Below, one piece after another: positions 26,093-33,212 of a DNA stretch of 64,000 nt (the first letter of the stretch is position 1; every line of letters starts with the position of its first letter). The stretch covers positions 1 through 64,000 of the forward strand of contig JANQRJ010000021.1 of assembly GCA_028284635.1 (NCBI GenBank). Direction: 5' to 3'. The position numbers and the translations under genes were made by a program. Source of the DNA: Pelagicoccus sp. GTDB taxonomy: Bacteria; Verrucomicrobiota; Verrucomicrobiia; Opitutales; Opitutaceae. The notes beneath the pieces are model-generated. The model did not search any database. It worked only from the letters and a program-made list of their open reading frames with translations, and had not been told where the DNA came from.

Positions 26093-26236
26093 GTAGCGTG
26101 GAGCTTTAGCCCGCGTCCGCGATCTGCCCTCATCATCCCCCTCCTCATCTTCATCCTCATCCCAGGATAAAGATGAGGATGAAGAAGATGATGAGGATAA
26201 GAAACGATGCGGTCGCGGGCTAAAGCTCCGCGCTAC
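26093..26236. repeat. GTAGCGTGGAGCTT element, copy 2 (about 144 bp)
   Basis: This has the same design as 19597-19745: 28-bp outer arms (26093-26120, 26209-26236) with an inner CATCATC/GATGATGAGG palindrome. Its right flank, ending GTGACACCAC, is homologous to the left flank of copy 1. It lies 30 bases downstream of the korB stop. Confidence 0.92.
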
Positions 26237-26266
26237 GGATTGCGACATCCCATACGTGACACCACG

Positions 26267-27172
26267 CTAGCGCATCGAGGCGAACGTCGCCTGGAGCAAA
26301 TCGCGGTCCGACTTTCCGCCGATTTTCTCGCGCGTCTTTTCGATGAGTTCCTTCTCCAATTCATTCTTGGTGGGAACCTCCTTCTGAAAGTAGACGCCAA
26401 AGGGGCCAGGCCAGGGTTCTTCGGCCAAGGCAAGAGCAGCCGCCATATCAGTCACGTCGTGCTCGGTCTCGTCGATGACCTCGAAAGCTCCCCCCTTGCG
26501 GGGATTGCCGGCATCGAAAGCGCCCTTGTAGAACTCGACACACTCGCTGAGGACCTCGATCACGGAAAAGCCATCATGCTGGACCGCCCTCTCGTACATC
26601 TCCATCATGTGCTTGATCTGCGTCGCATGCGTGCGGGCCACGAAAGTCGCCCCGCTGGAGAGAAGCTTGCGCATGGGATTGGTAGGGCGATCGAAGGCCC
26701 CCCAGGGATCGGTCTTCGACTTGAAGCCAGGCGGCGAAGTGGGAGAAGTTTGCTTCTTCGTCAAACCGTAGACGAAGTTGTCCATGATGACATAGGTCAT
26801 GCGGAAGTTCTTGCGGCCGGCATGATCGAGATGGTTGCCGCCAATGGAAAAACCGTCGCCATCGCCGCCAAACACGAACACGTGCAAATCGTCACGGCCC
26901 AGGCTGACTCCCGAAGCGAACGGCAACGAGCGGCCGTGGATGAAGTGGCCGCCGTGCGTATTGACGAAATAAGGAAAGCGCGACGAACAGCCGATGCCGG
27001 CCAGAGTAACGATATTCTGCTGGGGCAGGCCGAGCTTTTCGATGGTCTTGTAGTAGGCGGCCAGGACGGCGAAGTCGCCGCAACCAGGACACCAAGTCGG
27101 ATGGTCCGCCGCCAGGCCTTTTTTCGTTAGGACGCCGCGTTCCGCTTTTACTGCTGGAGGTGCTGAACTCAT
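26267..27172 (-). CDS. korB: 2-oxoacid:ferredoxin oxidoreductase, beta subunit
   Basis: This 301-residue thiamine diphosphate-binding subunit oxidatively decarboxylates a 2-oxoacid (2-oxoglutarate most likely) to acyl-CoA with ferredoxin. It has the CPGCGDFAVL cysteine motif at the N-terminus, the ThDP motif FGGDGDGFSIGGNHLDHAGR and YVIMDNFVYGLTKKQTSPTS. The start at 27172 (MSSAPPAVKAERG) follows the alpha gene by 29 bases; the frame is open further upstream but only inside the alpha gene. The substrate call rests on general KorB likeness. Confidence 0.93.
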   Translation of the reverse strand: MSSAPPAVKAERGVLTKKGLAADHPTWCPGCGDFAVLAAYYKTIEKLGLPQQNIVTLAGIGCSSRFPYFVNTHGGHFIHGRSLPFASGVSLGRDDLHVFVFGGDGDGFSIGGNHLDHAGRKNFRMTYVIMDNFVYGLTKKQTSPTSPPGFKSKTDPWGAFDRPTNPMRKLLSSGATFVARTHATQIKHMMEMYERAVQHDGFSVIEVLSECVEFYKGAFDAGNPRKGGAFEVIDETEHDVTDMAAALALAEEPWPGPFGVYFQKEVPTKNELEKELIEKTREKIGGKSDRDLLQATFASMR

Positions 27173-27201
27173 TGATGCAATCGGTTTGTGGTTGTGGAGC
27201 G

Positions 27202-29007
27202 CTACTCTGCCGAGGCAGCAAGCGGGCAGTGCTGTTCGATGCCGCGCATGATCTCGCTGATTTTGAAGGTGAGGCCATCCGTCTTCGCCAGGCTCTGGAT
27301 GGCGGGGTTGCAGAGCTTGCCGCGCAGAAGCGTGGCAAGCTGTCCATAGCCGTAAAGGCCACGGTCGTTCATCTCCACCACCAGGATCGTAGCATAGCGC
27401 TGAAAGATCTCCTCGAGATCGCCGGGCAAGGGGTTCAAGTGGCGGATCTGAAGGTGGCCGATCTTTCGTCCGCGATCGAGCTCGCGAATCACCGCTTCGC
27501 GAATCGGTCCCCAGGTCGAGCCCCAACCAACGACTAGAACCTCGCCAGAATCGTCTCCAAAAATCTGAGACGGCGGCAGCGATTTGGCCAAGGCCAGGAT
27601 CTTCTCGCGGCGCTTGTTCATCATGCTCACGTGCATCTGGGGATTCCCGGAAGGATGCCCGGATTCGTCGTGCTCCAGTCCGGTGACTTGAGGAAACACA
27701 CCGCCTTCAACCCAAGATCCGGGCGGCGCGTGACGCGTGATACGCGACAGATCATAGGGCTTGTAGCCTTGCGGACGATCCTCTAGATCGAGAGTCGGCT
27801 CCACCATCAGAGCGTCCAAGTCGGGCTCGTCAAACGCTTCGATACGAGAAGCGAGCGACATGTCAGACAAAATGAATACGGGCACGCTGTACTCCTGGGC
27901 GATCCGACAGGCCTCGAGCGCGGTGTAGAAGCAGTCCTCCACGTTCTGCGCCGCCAGCACTACGCGCGGACAATCGCCGTGGCTGCCATAGATGGCTTGC
28001 AAGAGATCGCTTTGCTCGACGTTGGTGGGAAGACCGGTACTTGGCCCGCCGCGCTGGACGTTGACTACGATGAGCGGCAACTCGGCCATAGTCGCCCAGC
28101 CTAGAGCCTCCATCTTGAGCGAAATGCCGGGACCGGAACTTCCCGTCACGGCCAAGCGCCCAGCATAGGAAAAGCCGATCGCCATAGACACGGCAGCAAG
28201 CTCGTCCTCCGCCTGCACGAAGACGCCGCCATACTTGGGCAACTGCTGACGCAGCATTTCCATAATGGAGGACCACGGAGTGATCGGATAGCCCGCTCCA
28301 TACCGGACGCCGGCAGTGATGAGGCCAAGCGTAAGAGCGGTATTGCCATCCATCGTAACCTGCTGGGTCGAATCGTCCGAGCTGACCTGGAAGGAGTAGT
28401 AGCGGTCCAGGACATTGTCGATCGGGTAGGAAAAGCCGGCGTCAAAAGCGAGATTCACGTTGCGCAGCACATCCTCCGCCTTGCCCCCGAAGCGCTCCTT
28501 GAAGATCAAGCGCAGCTTTTCCACATCCAGTTTGAAAATACGCGCCAGCAACCCGAGCGCGAAAAGGTTCTTTCCCTTCTCCCGACTCGAGCCGCCCAAG
28601 GCTTCGACCGTGAGCGCGGAAATGGGCACGCCCACCTTTACGAAGCGATGGTCCTGCGGGTCCGGCTCCACATGGTCGGAATCGTAAAGCAGTACTCCAC
28701 CCTCCTTCAGAAAACCGATATGGCCATCGTAGCTATGCTGGTAGAAGGCCAGAAGAAAGTCAGCTTCGTCCCCAGCCGAAAGCACTTCCCCCGTCCCCAT
28801 GCGAACCTGGAAGATCGAGGGTCCACCCGATATGGTAGACGGGATCGTCATATACGTCATGACCTCCTGAGCGCTGCGGCCTGCGAGACGGGCCAGAAAG
28901 CCGCCGATCGATTGGATACCGTCCTGCGAGTTGCCCGCCAGTCGAATGACCGCATCGCGAATCGTTTGCTCGCCCGCAGGGTTTAGGGTAGTTGAGTTTG
29001 AAGGCAT
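27202..29007 (-). CDS. korA: 2-oxoacid:ferredoxin oxidoreductase, alpha subunit (gamma fused)
   Basis: This 601-residue protein has the gamma domain fused at the N-terminus (about 25-185, GGFLARLAGRSAQEVMTYMT, KEGGVLLYDSDHVEP) followed by the alpha pyrimidine-binding domain (GAGYPITPWSSIMEML; VQAEDELAAVSMAIGFSYAG; GSSGPGISLKMEALGWATMA) and a C-terminal domain (GWGSTWGPIREAV; GYGQLATLLRGKL). This is the two-gene korA-korB layout. It starts the operon; its promoter should lie in the 29008-29190 gap. Confidence 0.94.
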   Translation of the reverse strand: MPSNSTTLNPAGEQTIRDAVIRLAGNSQDGIQSIGGFLARLAGRSAQEVMTYMTIPSTISGGPSIFQVRMGTGEVLSAGDEADFLLAFYQHSYDGHIGFLKEGGVLLYDSDHVEPDPQDHRFVKVGVPISALTVEALGGSSREKGKNLFALGLLARIFKLDVEKLRLIFKERFGGKAEDVLRNVNLAFDAGFSYPIDNVLDRYYSFQVSSDDSTQQVTMDGNTALTLGLITAGVRYGAGYPITPWSSIMEMLRQQLPKYGGVFVQAEDELAAVSMAIGFSYAGRLAVTGSSGPGISLKMEALGWATMAELPLIVVNVQRGGPSTGLPTNVEQSDLLQAIYGSHGDCPRVVLAAQNVEDCFYTALEACRIAQEYSVPVFILSDMSLASRIEAFDEPDLDALMVEPTLDLEDRPQGYKPYDLSRITRHAPPGSWVEGGVFPQVTGLEHDESGHPSGNPQMHVSMMNKRREKILALAKSLPPSQIFGDDSGEVLVVGWGSTWGPIREAVIRELDRGRKIGHLQIRHLNPLPGDLEEIFQRYATILVVEMNDRGLYGYGQLATLLRGKLCNPAIQSLAKTDGLTFKISEIMRGIEQHCPLAASAE

Positions 29008-29478
29008 GCGAGAGGCTTTTGAACAAAGTCGATACTGGGCCCGCAGTCAATGCGATGTATAGACTTTCGCATAGACCAGATAAGCCGGAATTATGCGCGA
29101 ATTTCGTAGCGAGCGGGCGAAGCTCGGTCGAAACCCTGCAAGCTCCAAAACCAAGCCGCAGCCTCTTGAGCATGGGAAACGCGCCTCGACACGCTGACGC
29201 GCGTCAGCGGACCGCAACACCACCCACCCAAATCGACAGGCGAGGTGACCGGCTGGCTTTCGCATTCGCAATTTGGATACAGAAGACGCTGTCACGAAAA
29301 AATAAGTACAAAAGGGCAGAAGAAGATTGACCTGGCCGCTGTTAATAACATGTGAATAACTATTCCATCCTATGCGTAAGTCTCTCCCCTCCGGAAAAAT
29401 GCGACACCAGCCCGTTTTTTCTCGATTCCGACTTGCGTCCCACTTTGCCATCTCCCTGTCCCTTCGCTCACTACCAAG
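29008..29478. other. Divergent intergenic region with an 18-bp palindrome
   Basis: This region separates korA (minus) from a kinase-like gene (plus) and must hold both promoters. The perfect palindrome CGCTGACGCGCGTCAGCG at 29191-29208 is the only striking site. The part near 29300-29360 is AT-rich and a likely promoter area for the plus-strand gene, but no -35/-10 pair was clear. Confidence 0.5.
29191..29208. promoter_or_regulatory. 18-bp palindrome, possible operator
   Basis: CGCTGACGC/GCGTCAGCG is perfect with no spacer. Its size and dyad symmetry fit a dimeric regulator site, but no second copy was noticed in the window and the regulator is unknown. Confidence 0.35.
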
Positions 29479-31074
29479 ATGCCGCGGCCAACAGCCCTCG
29501 GACTAGATCCCGAAATCGATAATCCAAAAACTCAGGCGTCCCCCCCGCCCGAGAAGCTCTATCTCCTCTCCGTTTCGCGAGACAACGACGTTGCCGCCGC
29601 CCTTCGTACCGACCTCAAACGATCCAATCTCGGAAGCCACAAGCTGCACCACTGCAGCGAACTCTCGGAAGCCGAACCCCTGCTAAAGACCTGCGGCTTC
29701 CACTGCATCTTCATCCGTCTCGAGGACTACCAGGACCGGCAAGCCGCCATCGACCTCGTCCGCCAATGCTGCCCCGAAACGCAGGTCATCGCCCTCGCAG
29801 GCCAGCTTGCCATGAACCAGCCGGACTTCGCCATGCCAAGCGGCGTCGAATGCTCCTGCCGCACTGAAGACCTGTCCCCCTCCCTCGTCGCCTCGCTCGT
29901 CGAGACCGCCTTGCTACGCAAGCAGGAGGATCGCATAAGCGCCTCGCTGAAACGCCAGCTCGAACTCGCCCGCATTGCAGGAGAACTCGGCTCCTGGACC
30001 CTCGACATCGAAAGCGCCGACATCCACCTAGACGAACTGGCCGCCAAGATACTAGGACTTGGCGAACGACCCCAGGCTCTCCATCTCGACGAGCTCATCG
30101 CACTCGCTCACCCAGACGACCAGACCTCGCTCAAAGAAGCCTTCATCCACTCCCTGAAAACCCGTCAGGCCCTTCAAGCCAACTTTCGCGCCAAGCAAGC
30201 CGAAGCCAGCCACCTCGATGTGGAGATGCATGCCACGCTCGAAGACATCCAGTTGCATCGACATCCAAAGCTCTCCGGGTTCATCAAACGCCGACCGCCA
30301 AGCGACAAATCGAAAGACCCGCGCGTCGCGCGAGCCCTCTCCAACTTCCTCGCCGAGATTCAACGCAGAGACCGAGCTGTTGACGAACTCCGCGAAAAGC
30401 TCGAAGCGCCAGCGCCCCAAAGCGAACTAGCCCCCGAACCGCCGCCCTCCACGAAACCCGCAACGCCTCCAGCGACCTCCGAAGAACCCGCCTTATCCGA
30501 GGAACTGGAAATCGATCGCTCCACGGTCTACAAAACCGTGCTCGACCGCATCTCCCAGCAAAAGGGAGAACAGGCCAGCGACACCTTCCCCTTCGACTTC
30601 TCGACGGAATCGCAAACGGACTACACCCCACCCAATCCCACCGCCGAAGGCTTCATTGCCGCCGCAAAGCGGCTCGTCGACATCACTCAGACCGGCCACA
30701 AACTCCGCGTTACCCTCAACATCGAACAAGACGGCGCCATCGAGTACGAACGCGAACGCGGCCTGCTCTTCGACATCCTGCGCGAGCTCCTCACCAACGT
30801 CGTCAAACACGCCCAAGCCTCCGAATGCATCATCGCCCTCTTCCGCGACGAAGACGACTGGGTATTGCAAGTCGAAGACGACGGCGTCGGCCTAGAGAAG
30901 AATCTGGTCTCCATCTCCGCCCCACTCAACCAGATCGGCCTCTTCCGCATCCGCACCAAGCTCGCCATCGTAGGCGGTCAGCTCGACCTCACGCCCACTC
31001 AGCCCAAAGGCCTCATCGCCCGCGCCCGTCTACCAGTTTCCCTAGACCGCTCCGCAGACGCCGAACGCGCCTAG
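29479..31074 (+). CDS. Histidine kinase-like ATPase with degenerate receiver and PAS
   Basis: This 531-residue cytosolic protein begins with a receiver-like domain (about 28-145; LYLLSVSRDNDVAAALRTDL, CIFIRLEDYQD) that lacks the usual acidic pocket. A PAS-like domain follows (about 160-270, ARIAGELGSWTLDIESADIH), then a Pro/Glu-rich linker (310-350). The C-terminal GHKL ATPase (about 415-525) has LRELLTNVVKHAQASECIIA and VEDDGVGLEK, the NarX/DegS-type (HisKA_3-linked) pattern. No dimerisation helix with an H-box was found, so it may be an unorthodox kinase or a GHKL regulator. No response regulator is adjacent. Confidence 0.75.
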   Translation: MPRPTALGLDPEIDNPKTQASPPPEKLYLLSVSRDNDVAAALRTDLKRSNLGSHKLHHCSELSEAEPLLKTCGFHCIFIRLEDYQDRQAAIDLVRQCCPETQVIALAGQLAMNQPDFAMPSGVECSCRTEDLSPSLVASLVETALLRKQEDRISASLKRQLELARIAGELGSWTLDIESADIHLDELAAKILGLGERPQALHLDELIALAHPDDQTSLKEAFIHSLKTRQALQANFRAKQAEASHLDVEMHATLEDIQLHRHPKLSGFIKRRPPSDKSKDPRVARALSNFLAEIQRRDRAVDELREKLEAPAPQSELAPEPPPSTKPATPPATSEEPALSEELEIDRSTVYKTVLDRISQQKGEQASDTFPFDFSTESQTDYTPPNPTAEGFIAAAKRLVDITQTGHKLRVTLNIEQDGAIEYERERGLLFDILRELLTNVVKHAQASECIIALFRDEDDWVLQVEDDGVGLEKNLVSISAPLNQIGLFRIRTKLAIVGGQLDLTPTQPKGLIARARLPVSLDRSADAERA

Positions 31075-31130
31075 CGCCCTGCCACCGCTACGGCCCATAG
31101 CGCGGAGCCTGAAACCCGCATACACTGTGC

Positions 31131-31179
31131 AAGGTCATCTTCCGTAGCCGAACTCGAAAGAGTTTGGAGGATGACCTTG
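31131..31179. repeat. GTAGCCGAACTCG REP hairpin nested in a larger palindrome
   Basis: GTAG followed by CCGAACTC/GAGTTTGG (31144-31167) is the same unit as 55154-55177. It is itself framed by CAAGGTCATC (31131) and GATGACCTTG (31170). A further hairpin GCAAACG/CGTTTGC lies at about 31203-31224. Confidence 0.85.
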
Positions 31180-31365
31180 GAGCGCGATTCAAAGCCCATC
31201 CTAGCAAACGCTTGAGAACGTTTGCTTGTTGGCTTTCCCCGCCTAGCCGCCGGGAGAAACAGCGCGCCAAAGAGCGAACCCCAATCAAGTCGCAACAGTC
31301 AGGCGTTTACCATGCAGCGCTTGCCCTTCACCAAGGGCTCGCTCAAGTTCTCGAGACTTCACAGC

Positions 31366-32598
31366 ATGACGACCTTCGCGCAGAGATTCGCCGAGCACAC
31401 CTGGGCTATGATAGCAGAGATGGGCACCTATCTTCTCATAGGTTTCGCCATATCCGTTCTGCTCCACCGCATCATCAAGCAAGACTGGGTCGGTCGGCTT
31501 ATGGGCAGAAAAGGCCTCGCCTCCACCGTCTGGGGCAGCTTCGTCGGCGTCCCCATGCCGCTGTGCTCCTGTGGCGTGATCCCCGTCACCATAAGCCTAC
31601 GCGACAAAGGGGCCAGCCGCGGGGCCACTGTTTCCTTCCTCACCTCGACCCCCCAGACCGGCGTCGACAGCTTCCTCGCGACCTACGGCATTCTCGGACC
31701 GATCTTCGCCTTCTATAAGCTAATAGTAGCCTTTATCTCCGGTATCCTAGTCGGTCTAACCGTCGAAACCCTCGACCGAACACCCACCCCCCGATCCCCA
31801 GAACCCAAAACCCAGAACCCCCAAACCCAAACTCCCACCTGGCGCGCCTCCTTTCGCTACGGCTTCATCACCATGCCAGGCGATCTCTCCGGTTCGCTTA
31901 TCATTGGCTTCCTCATAGCAGGTCTCATCAGCGCCCTCGCTCCCGACAACCTCCTGACTAACATTCCTGGAGGCGTACCCGGGGCCATCCTGCTCGCCAC
32001 CGCGATTTCCATTCCGTTCTATATCTGTTCCACGGGATCGATCCCCCTCGCTCTCGCCCTCATCCAAAGCGGCCTTCCAGTAAGCGCCGCCATCGTCCTG
32101 CTCATTGCCGGCCCGGCCACAAACATCGCCACCATTACTGCCATGCGGAAGATTCTCGGCGGCAGGACTACTGTAATCTACGTGGCAGGAGTAATCGTGG
32201 CCACCTGGATCGCAGCCGGAATCTATCAACTCCTGTTCGGAGACGCATCCATCCGCAGCCAAGCCATGCATCACATCATGGACTTGCCCCTCTGGAAGCA
32301 CCTCGGCGGAGCCACCCTGCTCGCCCTCATCCTCTGGCCCCACTTGCAAAGCCGCTTCATCCCAAAACCCAGTACCCAAAACCCAGAACCCAAAACCCAA
32401 CTCACCCTCCATATCGCGGGCATGAGCTGCAGCCACTGCGAACAATCCGTCCGCGAGGCTCTATCCGACCTGCCATTCGTCCAAAACGTGCGCAACGTCG
32501 ACCGCCAGGCCAATACGGCCACCATCCAAGCCAACCAGATCGACGAAACCGCCCTACGCGAAAAACTAGCGTCACGAGGTTTCGAATACAAAAGCTAA
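31366..32598 (+). CDS. Permease of SO_0444/YraQ type fused to an HMA domain
   Basis: This 410-residue protein has about eight membrane segments in two permease halves, each with the family Cys/Gly signature (GVPMPLCSCGVIPVTISL near 60-77; ICSTGSIPLALALIQSG further on). It then has a C-terminal heavy-metal-associated domain with MSCSHC (LHIAGMSCSHCEQSVREAL). The family includes putative Cu/Zn effluxers and arsenical permeases; a metal cargo is inferred from the HMA domain. Two linkers, before the second half (PTPRSPEPKTQNPQTQT) and before the HMA domain (PKPSTQNPEPKTQ), are encoded by CCCAGAACCC minisatellites. The start is uncertain: ATG at 31312 is an alternative. Confidence 0.85.
   Translation: MTTFAQRFAEHTWAMIAEMGTYLLIGFAISVLLHRIIKQDWVGRLMGRKGLASTVWGSFVGVPMPLCSCGVIPVTISLRDKGASRGATVSFLTSTPQTGVDSFLATYGILGPIFAFYKLIVAFISGILVGLTVETLDRTPTPRSPEPKTQNPQTQTPTWRASFRYGFITMPGDLSGSLIIGFLIAGLISALAPDNLLTNIPGGVPGAILLATAISIPFYICSTGSIPLALALIQSGLPVSAAIVLLIAGPATNIATITAMRKILGGRTTVIYVAGVIVATWIAAGIYQLLFGDASIRSQAMHHIMDLPLWKHLGGATLLALILWPHLQSRFIPKPSTQNPEPKTQLTLHIAGMSCSHCEQSVREALSDLPFVQNVRNVDRQANTATIQANQIDETALREKLASRGFEYKS
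31783..31836. repeat. CCCAGAACCC minisatellite inside the permease gene
   Basis: Degenerate units of CCCAGAACCC/CCCAAAACCC encode a Pro/Thr/Gln-rich linker between the two permease halves. A second block is at 32368-32400, before the HMA domain, and similar blocks occur in the HrpA gene at about 34518-34547 and 36988-37035. Confidence 0.8.
32368..32400. repeat. CCCAGAACCC minisatellite before the HMA domain
   Basis: Units of ACCCAAAACCCAGA type, in frame, encode PSTQNPEPKTQ exactly at the permease-to-HMA junction. Confidence 0.8.
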
Positions 32599-32633
32599 CC
32601 ACCCAAAAGCTCCACACCACCCCTCTACCAAGC

Positions 32634-32666
32634 TTCACCATTCGCTATTCGCTATTCACCATTCTC
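32634..32666. repeat. ATTCACCATTCGC minisatellite at a gene start
   Basis: TTCACCATTCGCTATTCGC and further ATTC-based units overlap the 5' end of the small exported-protein gene. The same type recurs at 33184-33212 (start of hrpA) and, more degenerate, at about 37172-37203 (end of hrpA). Confidence 0.8.
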
Positions 32667-33092
32667 CCCCTCCTCCTGACCGCATCGGCAGGAGCGCAAA
32701 TGCTCGCTACTCTCGATGGCGAGCCAATCGAAATCACGGACTGCATCAGTCAGCCTCGGACTCTCTTTATCACAATCCAAGACCAAGCCGAGCTTCTCGA
32801 AGCTCAGAGAATTCTCACCCTCGCCGACAGTCGCAACCTTCCCGCCCGTCTCCTCATAACCCTCCCACCCCAAAACCCCATCGCCACAGCAGCCATCAAA
32901 CGCGCCGCTAACCGCTTTTTCACCACAGAGCAAAACCGCAACCGCGTCGCCTTGCTCACGCCAAGCGAAGCAGACAGTTCCCCAGCCAAGTCATTCATAC
33001 TCGACCCATCCGCAGCCCGAATCTGGAGCTCCCCCGCCCTCCCCACCGACGCCGACTTCGACACTCCACCCTTCCAGATTACCGTAAACTAA
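32640..33092 (+). CDS. Small exported protein with apparent ATT start
   Basis: I do not recognise this protein. From ATG 32700 it is 130 residues, but in-frame upstream codons encode a good signal peptide (RYSLFTILPLLLTASAGA) that has no ATG, GTG or TTG. The only plausible start is ATT at 32640, giving 150 residues. The mature part (ATLDGEPIEITDCISQPRTL; LFITIQDQAELLEAQRIL) may be a thioredoxin-like or related small domain, but this is not certain. The repeat TTCACCATTCGCTATTCGCT overlaps the start. Confidence 0.55.
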   Translation: MRYSLFTILPLLLTASAGAQMLATLDGEPIEITDCISQPRTLFITIQDQAELLEAQRILTLADSRNLPARLLITLPPQNPIATAAIKRAANRFFTTEQNRNRVALLTPSEADSSPAKSFILDPSAARIWSSPALPTDADFDTPPFQITVN

Positions 33093-33183
33093 GAGCGCGA
33101 CGTTTCGCTCTCGATTTACCGAGCTCACCGAGCAGCCCGCAGCAGAATAGCCGCCCCAGCGCTCCCATCTCTCCCGCTTCGCC

Positions 33184-33212
33184 ATTCACTCTTCACCATT
33201 CACCATTCGCTT
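33184..33212. repeat. ATTCACCATTCGC minisatellite at the hrpA start
   Basis: ATTCACTCTTCACCATTCACC then ATTCGC sits exactly where the helicase should begin. It shares TTCACCATTCGCT with 32634-32666. Confidence 0.8.
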
